A DNA stretch of 30,241 nt from positions 1 to 30,241 of the forward strand of contig CAYRMW010000030.1 in the NCBI GenBank assembly GCA_964425595.1. The letters run 5' to 3'. Position numbers and translations under genes: made by a program. The stretch is from Caccovicinus sp964425595 (lineage in GTDB: Bacteria > Bacillota > Clostridia > Lachnospirales > Lachnospiraceae). Below the pieces are notes generated by a model, which was given only the letters and a program-made list of their open reading frames with translations, did no database searches and was not told the DNA's origin. The stretch's first letter is position 1, and every line of letters starts with the position of its first letter. Shown in pieces: positions 22,227-30,241 of this stretch.

Positions 22227-22932
22227 ACTCGTAAGTATCCAGCAAGCTATATACCCGTGCTCTGGTGGACTCGGCTACGGAAGCGGCATACTCCACGCTT
22301 TCCATGGATGAGCCGCTGACTTTGCCGGACGCCTCACGGGCTTTGTTTGTCGTTTCCTCAAGCCAGGTCTGCTGCTCTTTTTTCAGCATCTCCGCCTCGT
22401 CCTCCGGCAGCGTTTCCATCAGCAGATCGTACACCGTATCCAGCTCTCTCTCCCAGATCTTCTGTTCAGACTGCGCCAGATTCCTGACGTTGTAAACATT
22501 GCTGTCGGTATCGGCGTCGCGAAGTCGCTCGATCTGCGCCTCTACCTGGGTCAGATGCTCACGTATATCCGCCAGCCGGGTCTGGACGTCTTCTGTCCCC
22601 GCGTCGGCAGAAGCGGCTTCCGGGGCCTGGTCAGCAACGTCTTCCGAAGCGTTCCCGTCCGGCCCGGTGATGGCGCGCGCACGCACCGGCCCGACCTGCG
22701 TCGTCTCCTCCGCAGAGATATCATCATCCGGGTCTTCCGGCTCTGCCATGTCCTCTTCTTCGGCAGCCTCCGCAGGGACTTCTTCCACGGCAGCTGTCTC
22801 TTCCGTTCCCATGGAATCAGCAGCATAGCGGGCGGTCAGCTGCGAAACGTACGCCGTGGTAAAACGCGTGATCAAACCTCCCGCCGCCACCATGACGAGA
22901 ATGATAATCCAGATCTTCAGGTTTGTTTTCAC
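22225..22932 (-). CDS. Membrane-anchored protein with C-terminal LprI-like domain (DUF1311)
   Basis: A 235-residue protein. It opens with one membrane segment (about residues 4-24, IWIIILVMVAAGGLI), followed by an acidic, Ala/Glu-rich, low-complexity stretch to about residue 115. A short coiled-coil-like helix (LADIREHLTQVEAQIERLRD) leads to the C-terminal domain, which has the DUF1311/LprI pattern: E-Q-K-I-W-E-R-E-L-D-x-x-Y, then LKKEQQTWLEETTNKAREASG and a helix with ARVYSLLD. Cysteines usual in LprI are missing. LprI is a lysozyme-inhibitor-like domain in mycobacteria; whether this protein acts on lysozyme is unknown. Start: GTG at 22932 after AAAGGAAGGA; an upstream GTG (22962) lies before that site and is not favoured. 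Confidence 0.65.
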   Translation of the reverse strand: MKTNLKIWIIILVMVAAGGLITRFTTAYVSQLTARYAADSMGTEETAAVEEVPAEAAEEEDMAEPEDPDDDISAEETTQVGPVRARAITGPDGNASEDVADQAPEAASADAGTEDVQTRLADIREHLTQVEAQIERLRDADTDSNVYNVRNLAQSEQKIWERELDTVYDLLMETLPEDEAEMLKKEQQTWLEETTNKAREASGKVSGSSMESVEYAASVAESTRARVYSLLDTYE

Positions 22933-23059
22933 AGATATCCTTCCTTTATCGAATTCGGACACGCCGCCCGCGGCAGCGAAATTTCCTAGGGAAAAGATAA
23001 CACAACTTGCTGTGAAAGAAAACAGAAATTCGGAAGACGTAATATTTTGTAAGCTTTCC

Positions 23060-23539
23060 TTAAATAATTCCCGGATCGTCCATCAGCGAATCCCCATCCG
23101 CCGCAGAAGTCGCCAGTTGATCGCACCGTTCATTTCCCGGATGGCCGGCATGGCCTTTGACCCAGATAAACTCGACCCGATGGGGCGCCTTGGCCTTCAG
23201 CAGGCGCTTCCATAGATCAATATTTTTTACCGGGCCGCTTTTTCCCCGCTTCCAGTTGTTCGCTGTCCAGTTATCGATCCAGTGCTGATTAAAGGCATCC
23301 ACCAGATATTTTGAATCCGAATACAGTTCCACCTCGCAGGGGCGATTCAGGGCCTCAAGGCCCATAATGGCAGCCAGAAGCTCCATCCGGTTATTCGTCG
23401 TACGCTTAAAGCCGCCGGACATGGTTTTTTCATGCAGCACGCCCTGCTGATCCACATAATGCAATATCGTGCCGTAACCGCCAGGCCCTTCCGGATTTCC
23501 TCTTGCCGCTCCATCCGTATAAATCTGTACCTTTCCCAT
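23060..23539 (-). CDS. rnhA: Ribonuclease HI
   Basis: A 159-residue enzyme that cleaves the RNA strand of RNA-DNA hybrids. The four carboxylates of the active site are in place: D9 (IYTDGAARGNP), E53 (TNNRMELLAA), D75 (YSDSKYLV) and D140 (GHAGHPGNERCD), plus H130 in the KGHAGH loop. WTANNWKRGKSGPVKN is the basic handle region. The ATG at 23539 (MGKVQIY) is preceded by AAAGGGA; a TTG six bases upstream is an alternative. It follows the beta-CASP gene by about 48 bases and is probably transcribed with it. Confidence 0.96.
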   Translation of the reverse strand: MGKVQIYTDGAARGNPEGPGGYGTILHYVDQQGVLHEKTMSGGFKRTTNNRMELLAAIMGLEALNRPCEVELYSDSKYLVDAFNQHWIDNWTANNWKRGKSGPVKNIDLWKRLLKAKAPHRVEFIWVKGHAGHPGNERCDQLATSAADGDSLMDDPGII

Positions 23540-23587
23540 GAACAAGATCCCTTTCCGTCCTGTACCGCGCCGTGATCTCCCGTGTCC

Positions 23588-25189
23588 TTAACGGTCCCAC
23601 TTATTGCATAAAGCCATGATCTGATCGGCAAATTTTGCCAGATCTTTATTGGCCCCGCCCTCGTTGCGGTGGATCACCTGCAGCAGGTGCTGACCGGCGG
23701 CAACCAGTCGATCATAAGCAGCAGAGGCTTTCTTCTTGGCAGCCGCTTTCTTCTCCACGGGAATGCCTGCCGTTTGCCGGAGCCATGCCCCGTCAGTCAG
23801 ATCGAAAACCGAGCCAGAAAACGGAGCCGACGCCTCAAGTCCCATCATCCGCTTTAAGTCCCCGGCAAACGATGTGCAGACCTGGTCATCCCCGTGCACC
23901 ATAAACACGTGGGACGGCTTCTTCTCAAAAGCAGCGATCCATTCCAGAAGGCCGTTCCGGTCTGCATGGCCGCTGATGCCGTCGATCAGTTCAATATGCG
24001 CCCGCACATCGATCGTTTCGCCAAACAGCTTGACTTCGCAGGCCCCCTCCAGGAGGCTCCTGCCCAACGTCCCGCTGGCCTGATAGCCGGCAAAGACCAC
24101 CGAACATTCCTTCCGCCACAAATTATGCTTCAGATGATGGCGGATCCGGCCGGCGTCACACATACCGGCAGCAGAAATGATGACCTTGGGCGTCTGGTCA
24201 AAATTAATGTTTTTTGATTCATCGCTGGTGATGGAGAGGCGCAGATCGGGGAAATCGATGGGATTGATGCCCTGCTCGACCAGAGACCGTGTCTCGTCAT
24301 CGTAGCAGTCCAGCATATTTTTCTTAAACACATGCGTGGCCTCCACCGCCAGCGGGCTGTCTACATAGACCGGAAAGCCGTCGTGTCCGGTCACTGCCTT
24401 GTCCGCCTTGATCTGACGGATAAAATAAAGCAGTTCCTGGGTCCGTCCTACCGCGAAGGCAGGGATCACGACATTCCCTCCCCGGTCCAGAGTTTCCTGG
24501 ATGATCCTGGCCAGATCTTTTTCGTAATTAACATTTTTTTTGTGATAACGGTCGCCGTATGTGCACTCCATGATCACATAATCGGCTTCCTGAATATACT
24601 GAGGATCCCGGATCAGCGGCTTGTTCTTATTTCCGATGTCACCGGAAAAGACCAGCTTTTTCTCCGTCTCACCTTCTTTCGCCCAGACCTCAATCGACGC
24701 CGACCCAAGCAGATGACCGGCGTCCGTAAAGCGGACGGACACCCCATCCGTCAGGCGGATGATCTTCCCGTAGGGACAGCCTTCGATCAGCCGGATGACG
24801 CCAAGCGCGTCGTTCATCTCGTACAGAGGCGGCTCTTCCGGCCTGCCTGCCCGCCGGGCTTTCCGGTTTTTCCACTCCGCCTCCATTTCCTGGATATGCG
24901 CGCTGTCCTGGAGCAGGATGTTGCACAGATCCGCAGTGGCATCCGTAGCCAGGACCCGTCCACGGAATCCTCTGGCATAGATAAACGGAAGATAGCCCAC
25001 ATGATCGATATGCGCGTGCGTCAGAAGCACAAAGTCGATCTCGCTGTAGCTGACGGGGGGCTCTGCATTTTCGTAGACATTCTGTCCCTGCTCCATGCCG
25101 CAGTCCACAAACAGGCGGGTCCCGCCGATTTCCAGATAATGGCAGCTTCCGGTGACCTCATGATTTGCGCCAATAAACTCCAGCTTCAT
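23588..25189 (-). CDS. Beta-CASP metallo-beta-lactamase RNase (CPSF/YSH1-type)
   Basis: A 533-residue cytoplasmic metalloenzyme of the beta-CASP group, which processes RNA. Metal-binding motifs: THAHIDHVG (H58, H60, D62, H63), H159 in DAGHLLGS, D184 in FSGDIG, and the later SGHAD (H408) and VHGD (H432) motifs of the beta-CASP set. VIPAFAVGRTQELL and PVYVDSPLAVEATHVF are the typical beta-CASP segments. After residue ~475 there is a tail of about 58 residues, rich in Lys and Ala (VEKKAAAKKKASAAYDRL), not part of the core fold. The ATG at 25189 has a good GGAGGAGGG site. It follows livF by 47 bases. Confidence 0.93.
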   Translation of the reverse strand: MKLEFIGANHEVTGSCHYLEIGGTRLFVDCGMEQGQNVYENAEPPVSYSEIDFVLLTHAHIDHVGYLPFIYARGFRGRVLATDATADLCNILLQDSAHIQEMEAEWKNRKARRAGRPEEPPLYEMNDALGVIRLIEGCPYGKIIRLTDGVSVRFTDAGHLLGSASIEVWAKEGETEKKLVFSGDIGNKNKPLIRDPQYIQEADYVIMECTYGDRYHKKNVNYEKDLARIIQETLDRGGNVVIPAFAVGRTQELLYFIRQIKADKAVTGHDGFPVYVDSPLAVEATHVFKKNMLDCYDDETRSLVEQGINPIDFPDLRLSITSDESKNINFDQTPKVIISAAGMCDAGRIRHHLKHNLWRKECSVVFAGYQASGTLGRSLLEGACEVKLFGETIDVRAHIELIDGISGHADRNGLLEWIAAFEKKPSHVFMVHGDDQVCTSFAGDLKRMMGLEASAPFSGSVFDLTDGAWLRQTAGIPVEKKAAAKKKASAAYDRLVAAGQHLLQVIHRNEGGANKDLAKFADQIMALCNKWDR

Positions 25190-25236
25190 AGCATCCCTCC
25201 TCCTGCGCCGGGACAGCCGCAGCCCATCCTCGGCCT

Positions 25237-25947
25237 TTATTCACTTAAATATGCTTTCTTTACGGAATCATTGTTCATCAGATCCTTCGCGTCGCCGGAC
25301 AGGGCGATGGTGCCCGTCTCCAGAACATACGCGCGATTGGCGATGGAAAGCGCCTTTTTCGCGTTCTGCTCGACTAAAAGCACCGTCGTTCCGTCCTTAT
25401 TGATGCTCTGGATAATATCAAAGATCTCATTAACATAAATGGGGGAAAGCCCCATGGACGGCTCATCCATGACGATCAGCTTCGGATGGCTCATCAGCGC
25501 GCGTCCCATGGCCAGCATCTGCTGCTCACCGCCGGACAGCGTTCCTGCCATCTGGTTTTTTCTTTCCTCAAGTCTGGGGAAACGGTGATAGATCATCTTA
25601 AGGGTGTCTTCCACCTCGCCTTTGTCGCGCCGGGTATAGGCTCCCAGCTTAAGATTCTGCAGGACCGTCAGCTCCGCGAAGACCCGCCGTCCCTCCGGTA
25701 CATGGGCCATGCCCATCGGCACAAGCCGGTGCCCCGGCATTCTGGTGATATCTTTGCCGTCGTAGGTGATAGTCCCTGCCTTGGCGGGGATCAGTCCGGT
25801 AATAGTCTGGAGCGTCGTCGTCTTTCCGGCGCCGTTTGCTCCGATCAGAGCAATGATCTCTCCCTGGTTCACCTCGAAGGAGATTCCCTTAATCGCCTGG
25901 ATGACGCCATAAAATACCTCCAGGCCTTTTACTTCCAGCAATGCCAT
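25237..25947 (-). CDS. livF: Branched-chain amino acid ABC transporter ATPase LivF
   Basis: A 236-residue ATPase. Walker A GANGAGKT (36-43), signature LSGGEQ (137-142) and Walker B LIVMDEPSMGLSP followed by the switch histidine region. HVPEGRRVFAELTVLQNLKLGAY is highly typical of LivF. It supplies energy, with LivG, for uptake by LivHM. The last of the five liv genes, 10 bases after livG. The class fits branched-chain or other hydrophobic amino acids; related systems move urea or other small compounds, so the exact substrate is not fixed. Confidence 0.95.
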   Translation of the reverse strand: MALLEVKGLEVFYGVIQAIKGISFEVNQGEIIALIGANGAGKTTTLQTITGLIPAKAGTITYDGKDITRMPGHRLVPMGMAHVPEGRRVFAELTVLQNLKLGAYTRRDKGEVEDTLKMIYHRFPRLEERKNQMAGTLSGGEQQMLAMGRALMSHPKLIVMDEPSMGLSPIYVNEIFDIIQSINKDGTTVLLVEQNAKKALSIANRAYVLETGTIALSGDAKDLMNNDSVKKAYLSE

Positions 25948-25957
25948 CTCTCTCCTC

Positions 25958-26716
25958 CTATTCTCCCAGATACGCGGTGATCACCTGGGGATCGTTCAGC
26001 ACATCGGCGGTCTCCCCTTCCGCAAGCACCTGGCCGAAGTTCAGCACGGTCAGCTTCTCGCAGATACCGGACACCAGCTTCATATCATGCTCGATCAGCA
26101 GGATCGTCATCGAAAAGTTGTCCCGCACAAAACGGATGGTTTCCATCAGCTCGGCAGTCTCGTTTGGATTCATGCCGGCAGCCGGTTCATCCAGAAGAAG
26201 AAGCTTGGGATCAGTGGCAAGTGCCCTCGCGATCTCTAATTTTCTCTGTTTTCCATATGGAAGGTTGGATGCCTTATATTCCGCCTCCTGTTCCAGATCG
26301 AAAACTTTCAGAAGCTCCATGGCCCGTTCATTCATCTCTTTCTCCACCCGATAATAACCGGGCAGGCGAAGGATCCCGGTCACGGTAGAGTACACATGGT
26401 GGTTATGAAGGCCGACCTTGACATTATCCAGCACGGACATATTTTTAAACAGACGGATATTCTGGAACGTCCTGGCGATTCCGGAACGATTGATCTCGAT
26501 CGTCTTCTTCCCGGTAATGTTCTCTTCGTTCAGCACAATACTTCCCGTATCCGGCCGGTAAACGCCGGTCAGCAGATTAAACACCGTGGTTTTCCCGGCG
26601 CCGTTTGGGCCGATCAGGCCATACAGCTGGCCCTTTTCGATCGTCACACGGAAATCGTCCACGGCCTTCAGTCCGCCGAAAGATATACTCAGATTTTTTA
26701 CTTCCAGTACCGCCAT
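25958..26716 (-). CDS. livG: Branched-chain amino acid ABC transporter ATPase LivG
   Basis: A 252-residue ATPase. Walker A GPNGAGKT (36-43), the LivG-typical RTFQNIRLFKNMSVLDNV, signature variant LPYGKQRKLEIARAL (from 152) in place of LSGGQ, as usual for LivG, and Walker B LLLLDEPAAGMNP. The ATG at 26716 directly follows the stop of livM, so the two are coupled. Works as a heterodimer with LivF. Confidence 0.95.
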   Translation of the reverse strand: MAVLEVKNLSISFGGLKAVDDFRVTIEKGQLYGLIGPNGAGKTTVFNLLTGVYRPDTGSIVLNEENITGKKTIEINRSGIARTFQNIRLFKNMSVLDNVKVGLHNHHVYSTVTGILRLPGYYRVEKEMNERAMELLKVFDLEQEAEYKASNLPYGKQRKLEIARALATDPKLLLLDEPAAGMNPNETAELMETIRFVRDNFSMTILLIEHDMKLVSGICEKLTVLNFGQVLAEGETADVLNDPQVITAYLGE

Positions 26717-27799
26717 TTAGGACGCCTCCTTCCCCGCTGTCTTATTGGCACTCCGTTTGATCATCTCGATCAACCGCTCACGCATCTCCAGCGCTTTCGG
26801 CGCCGAGTTAAACAGCATCATCACGATCAGAACGATGGCATAGATCAGCATACGGTAATTGTTCAATCCGCGCAGCATCTCCGGAAGCGCCGTCAGGATC
26901 ACGGCGGCGATCATGGAACCGCGCATATTGCCGATGCCGCCGAGTACGACAAACACCAGGATCGTAATGGACATGTTGTAGCCGAAATTCTTTGTCGTTG
27001 CCGCCAGGCTGGACAGGTTGTGGGCGTAAAGAACACCGGCTACGCCTGCCATGGAAGCGGAAACCGAAAAGGCCAGAAGCTTATATTTGGTGATATTGAT
27101 CCCCACCGACTCCGCCGCGATCCGGTTGTCGCGGATCGCCATGACCGCGCGACCCGTCCTGGAATTGATCATATTCAGGACAATAAACAAAGTAAGGAGG
27201 ATCAGCAGGATGCCGATCAGGAAAGTGGATGCCTTCGGCGTTCCGGTAATCCCCTGCGCGCCCTTGATGATCACTTCACCGGTCTCGTCGAGGTTAAGGG
27301 AAGCCACATCCTTCATGGAAACATGGATGCCGCTGCTGTCCTTTCCCACATAAAACGCGTTGATCAGATTTTTAATGATCTCGCCGAAAGCCAGCGTGAC
27401 AATAGCAAGGTAATCGCCCTTCAGCCGGAGCACGGGGATGCCGATGAGCACGCCGAAGATGGCAGCCACAACCGCGCCGATGACCAGAGCAAGCGCAAAC
27501 CGGACGCCCACACTGGGAATGACATCCGCCATAGCGTTAGTAAAGAAGGCGCCGGAAAACGCGCCCACACACATGAATCCGGCATGGCCAAGGCTCAGCT
27601 CGCCCAGGATGCCGACCGTAAGGTTCAGCGACAGCGCCAGGATCACATAGGTACAGATCGGCACAAGAAGTCCATTCAAAAGGCTGGACATGTTTCCGCT
27701 CATATCCAGGATCTGCATCACCGCCCAGAATCCGATCACAAGGCCGTAGGTAATCGCGTTTTGCATGATCGTCTTATTTTGTCCCTGTTTTCTTTTCAT
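26717..27799 (-). CDS. livM: Branched-chain amino acid ABC transporter permease LivM
   Basis: A 360-residue permease with roughly ten membrane segments. Typical LivM traits: YVILALSLNLTVGILGELSLGHAGFM near the N-terminus, GDYLAIVTLAFGEIIKNLINA, and MSITILVFVVLGGIGNMRGS with a following GALLI-like helix, here AAVILTALPEMLRG. The N-terminus is Lys/Gln-rich (MKRKQGQNK). Placed 8 bases after livH and immediately before livG. Confidence 0.95.
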   Translation of the reverse strand: MKRKQGQNKTIMQNAITYGLVIGFWAVMQILDMSGNMSSLLNGLLVPICTYVILALSLNLTVGILGELSLGHAGFMCVGAFSGAFFTNAMADVIPSVGVRFALALVIGAVVAAIFGVLIGIPVLRLKGDYLAIVTLAFGEIIKNLINAFYVGKDSSGIHVSMKDVASLNLDETGEVIIKGAQGITGTPKASTFLIGILLILLTLFIVLNMINSRTGRAVMAIRDNRIAAESVGINITKYKLLAFSVSASMAGVAGVLYAHNLSSLAATTKNFGYNMSITILVFVVLGGIGNMRGSMIAAVILTALPEMLRGLNNYRMLIYAIVLIVMMLFNSAPKALEMRERLIEMIKRSANKTAGKEAS

Positions 27800-27807
27800 C
27801 TTAGCAC

Positions 27808-28689
27808 CTACACTTTCTCTTGGATCTTCTTGCCCAAAATGCCGGTGGGACGCACCAGCAGCACGATGATCAGCACGGAAAATACGATGGCATCCGACAG
27901 CTGGGAAGAAATATACGCCTTGGACAGATTCTCGATGACCCCCAGGATGATGCCGCCGATCATGGCGCCGGGAATGGAGCCGATGCCGCCGAACACCGCG
28001 GCTACGAACGCTTTAATGCCCGGCATGGAACCGGTGTATGGAGTAAGGGACGGATAGGCGGAGCACAGAAGAACGCCGGCGATAGCGGCCAGAGCGGAAC
28101 CGATGGCAAACGTCACGGCAATCGTGCGGTTCACATCGATGCCCATCAGGGTAGCCGCGCCCCGATCTTCGGAAACAGCCAGCATAGCCTGTCCCATTTT
28201 TGTCTTGTTAATAAAGGTGGTCAGCACGATCATAATGACGATACAGGAAATGATCGTCACGATCGTCACACTGGAAATCGACAGCTGGCCGTCCGCCAGC
28301 TTTAACGCCGGGATGTTGACCACAGAAGTAAACTGTCGGGAATTGGAACCAAAAATCAGCAGCGCCACATTCTGAAGAAGATAACTGACGCCGATCGCCG
28401 TGATCAAAACGGCAAGAGGAGACGCCTCGCGCAAAGGACGATAAGCAACCCGTTCAATAACCACGCCGAGCACTGTACATACCACGATTGCCGCAAGGAT
28501 GCCCACGATCGAACTGCCGCCCATGGTACTGATCACGGTAAAGGCCGCAAATGCGCCGACCATGATGACGTCCCCATGCGCAAAATTCAGCATTTTAGCA
28601 ATTCCATATACCATCGTGTAGCCAAGGGCGATAATCGCGTAGACACTGCCAAGGCTGATTCCATTAATTAAATAAGATAGGAAGCTCAT
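27808..28689 (-). CDS. livH: Branched-chain amino acid ABC transporter permease LivH
   Basis: A 293-residue permease with about eight membrane segments. LivH signatures are SLGSVYAIIALGYTMVYGIAKMLNFAHGD at the N-terminus and KAFVAAVFGGIGSIPGAMIGG near the C-terminus. The ATG at 28689 (MSFLSYLINGI) is preceded by AGAGAGGTG; the 14-codon upstream extension has no comparable site. It is the first gene after the hairpin that follows livJ, 139 bases downstream of that gene. Confidence 0.95.
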   Translation of the reverse strand: MSFLSYLINGISLGSVYAIIALGYTMVYGIAKMLNFAHGDVIMVGAFAAFTVISTMGGSSIVGILAAIVVCTVLGVVIERVAYRPLREASPLAVLITAIGVSYLLQNVALLIFGSNSRQFTSVVNIPALKLADGQLSISSVTIVTIISCIVIMIVLTTFINKTKMGQAMLAVSEDRGAATLMGIDVNRTIAVTFAIGSALAAIAGVLLCSAYPSLTPYTGSMPGIKAFVAAVFGGIGSIPGAMIGGIILGVIENLSKAYISSQLSDAIVFSVLIIVLLVRPTGILGKKIQEKV

Positions 28690-28758
28690 ACATTCACCTC
28701 TCTGCGTTGATTGCAGTGCTTCAGCATGCATCTCTGAACCGCTGCGGTTTTCCTGTTT

Positions 28759-28795
28759 ACAAAACAGAGGGCTGTCCGCCGGACAACCCTCTGTT
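28759..28795 (-). terminator. Hairpin with short T run after livJ (probable partial terminator)
   Basis: A 9-bp outer stem (28763-28771 with 28787-28795) and a further 5-bp inner stem after one mismatch, with TTTT next on the minus strand. It stands between livJ and livHMGF and would let most transcripts end after the abundant binding protein while some read through. Confidence 0.75.
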
Positions 28796-28828
28796 GGGTC
28801 ATATACTCTTATCTTAAGTGGCAGCAGC

Positions 28829-30058
28829 CTAGTCCTGCATTACGTAAACGCCGTCTACGATCATCACTGCCTTGGGCTCTTTTTCAGGCTCACCGGACTC
28901 GTCCCAGGTCATGGCAGTTCCGGTCAGTCCGTCAATGGAGATCTCCGTCATCGCAACTACCATGGCATCGCAGATGTCGGAAACGCTCATATCCGGCGTG
29001 ATCCCTGCGGTCTCCGCTGCGGCCTTGATCGCGTACATCGCGTCATAAGCATCCGCCGCGAACTGGTTCGGCGTCTCGCCATAGGCTTCTACATAAGCCG
29101 CCGTGAAATCCTGCGCGTCCTCAGCATCCGCCGCGAACGGGGTAAGCAGCATCAGACCCTCGGCGAGAGACGTATCAAAGTTCTCTACCGTCAGGATACC
29201 GTCCATGCCGTCGCATCCGAAGAAGATGGGGCTGAATTCCTTATCCGCAGCCTGTTTTAAGATGATGGAAGCTTCCTGGTAATAAATAGGCAGGAATACC
29301 AGCTCCGCGCCGGCCTCCTTCGCCTTGTCCAGCTGTACGGAGAAATCCGTTTTGCTGTCAGAAGTAAACGCCTCGCTGGCAACGATCTCAATGCCCTGGT
29401 TAGCCGCCTCAGCGACGAAGTTCTCGCGGATACCGTCAGAGTACACGCTGGAGCTATCGTAGATAATGGCTACCTTGGTCGCGAGGTTATGCTCGCCGAT
29501 ATACTGTGCGGATGCCGTTCCCTGTTCCGGATCGGAAAAGCACACACGGAACACGTTGGGATTCTCCACGCACTCCTCCGCAGAACCGGAAGGGGTGATC
29601 TGGAACATATTGTCCGCATAGCTCTCCGCGGCTACCGCAATACAGGAACCGGAAGTGGTGGAACCCACCAGCATCTGCATCCCCCAGTCCTTTAAGGTGT
29701 TGTATGCGTTAACACCCTTCTCCGCGTCCGCCTCATCATCCTGTGCCTGAAGCTCGATCATGGCGCCGTTGATGCCGCCGGCCTCATTGATCTCCTGCGC
29801 AGCCAGCTCCGCGCCGTACTGTACAGCAAGTCCGTATGCCGCGTTGTCACCGGTCAGCGGACCGATCACACCGATCTTGAACGTACCTCCGTCCGTCAAT
29901 GAAGCATCCTCTTCCTCAGATACCTCCGCGGAATCCTCCGCCGTATCTGCCGCGGCTGCAGTGGTATCGGTATCGGAAGTGCTGCTACTGCTGCTTCCGC
30001 ACGCGACCAGAGAAGCCGTCATCATAGCCGCCAGGCCAAGACTTACTACTCTTTTCAT
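28829..30058 (-). CDS. livJ: Branched-chain amino acid ABC transporter substrate-binding lipoprotein
   Basis: A 409-residue extracellular protein of the Leu/Ile/Val-binding fold (peripla_BP_6). The lipoprotein signal MKRVVSLGLAAMMTASLVAC has lipidated C20, and a long Ser/Thr then acidic linker reaches to about residue 55. The domain starts FKIGVIGPLTGDNAAYGLAVQYGAELAAQEINEAGGINGA (in parts: FKIGVIGPLTGD, AAYGLAVQYGAELAAQEINE, GGINGA), a hallmark of LivJ-like proteins; VGSTTSGSCIAVAAES and FFGCDGMDGIL complete the picture. The ATG at 30058 follows AAGAGGAGGAA. It is the promoter-proximal gene of the liv operon. The exact ligand (Leu, Ile, Val or another small amide) cannot be fixed. Confidence 0.93.
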   Translation of the reverse strand: MKRVVSLGLAAMMTASLVACGSSSSSTSDTDTTAAAADTAEDSAEVSEEEDASLTDGGTFKIGVIGPLTGDNAAYGLAVQYGAELAAQEINEAGGINGAMIELQAQDDEADAEKGVNAYNTLKDWGMQMLVGSTTSGSCIAVAAESYADNMFQITPSGSAEECVENPNVFRVCFSDPEQGTASAQYIGEHNLATKVAIIYDSSSVYSDGIRENFVAEAANQGIEIVASEAFTSDSKTDFSVQLDKAKEAGAELVFLPIYYQEASIILKQAADKEFSPIFFGCDGMDGILTVENFDTSLAEGLMLLTPFAADAEDAQDFTAAYVEAYGETPNQFAADAYDAMYAIKAAAETAGITPDMSVSDICDAMVVAMTEISIDGLTGTAMTWDESGEPEKEPKAVMIVDGVYVMQD

Positions 30059-30092
30059 AATAATTCCTCCTCTTTTTCGCTCTTAAGTTCCC

Positions 30093-30125
30093 CGCTTTGC
30101 CTGCCGTCTGCAGCAGGGCAAAGCG
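30093..30125 (-). other. Hairpin in livJ 5' untranslated leader
   Basis: An 8-bp stem CGCTTTGC/GCAAAGCG and, after a one-base bulge, CTGC/GCAG with an 8-base loop. It lies midway between the livJ promoter and its ribosome site. It resembles no riboswitch I can name; a stabilising or regulatory role is inferred. Confidence 0.5.
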
Positions 30126-30148
30126 CATCCCGACTTAAAGCTTACATA

Positions 30149-30177
30149 ATTATAGTTTTTCCTCTATCAAATGTCAA
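30149..30177 (-). promoter_or_regulatory. Consensus sigma-A promoter of the liv operon
   Basis: On the minus strand, -35 TTGACA (30172-30177), a 17-base spacer and -10 TATAAT (30149-30154): a full consensus match in both boxes with ideal spacing. The leader to livJ is about 84 bases. The bases beyond 30178 show no gene. Confidence 0.93.
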
Positions 30178-30241
30178 CCGTTTTTCCGTGTTCTCCGGAC
30201 GCACCGGCGCACTTTTACCAGAATGCATCCCTACTCTCCGC

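Noticed and set aside
26396..28057. Long plus-strand open frame (553 codons) opposite livG/livM/livH
   Set aside because: Shadow of three clear genes; His/Asp/Gln-rich composition, no ribosome site or known domain.

Overview
The window reads as chromosomal core DNA of a Gram-positive, low-redundancy gut-type Clostridia, most likely a Lachnospiraceae-like bacterium with a fairly GC-rich genome. This is inferred from the gene set (YerB-like DUF3048 lipoprotein, UPF0291/DUF896, short ProB, HI0933 and COG2509 flavoproteins, Ser-rich lipoprotein linkers), strong GGAGG ribosome binding sites and consensus sigma-A promoters. No phage, transposon, CRISPR array, tRNA or rRNA gene was seen. Almost every gene is on the minus strand; the two plus-strand genes are a partial membrane protein at the left edge and an AraC-type regulator.

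Region 1 (1-8450) begins with the C-terminal part of a YitT/YczE-like membrane protein, whose 3' end overlaps a convergent ferredoxin-nitroreductase fusion. Then comes a sugar-utilisation cluster: an N-acetylhexosamine 1-kinase (NahK-like), a divergent AraC regulator, a cytoplasmic GH123-like (DUF4091) glycosidase, two sugar ABC permeases and a sugar-binding lipoprotein. Together these suggest import of a beta-GalNAc-containing oligosaccharide, cleavage inside the cell and phosphorylation of the freed GalNAc at C1. No ATPase for the importer is present, so a shared one elsewhere is implied. This cluster is the most biologically interesting part of the window.

Region 2 (8587-18890) is one long, tightly packed minus-strand operon, read from right to left: phoH, ybeY, DUF3048 lipoprotein, SpoVB/MurJ-like flippase, HI0933-type flavoprotein, COG2509-type flavoprotein, proB, DUF896, 5-formyl-THF cyclo-ligase, proA. 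It contains ATGA overlaps and one unusually long overlap (74 bases). proB and proA together give the first two steps of proline synthesis.

Region 3 (18967-22932) holds rpsU (58 residues, with its own promoter, a leader hairpin and a terminator), alaS (with an unusual N-terminal extension and no T-box leader) and a membrane-anchored LprI-domain (DUF1311) protein. A perfect 19-bp inverted repeat lies between the last two.

Region 4 (23060-30241) holds a ribonuclease HI, a beta-CASP metallo-beta-lactamase RNase, and a complete branched-chain amino acid type ABC transporter (livF, livG, livM, livH, livJ) driven by a consensus promoter near the right edge. In both ABC transporter operons an inverted repeat sits just after the binding-protein gene, which probably sets the binding protein at a higher level than the permeases.

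No intergenic stretch exceeds about 300 bases. The longest are 18755-19043, which holds the phoH promoter and leader hairpin and the rpsU terminator, and 8327-8586, which holds the sugar-operon promoter region.
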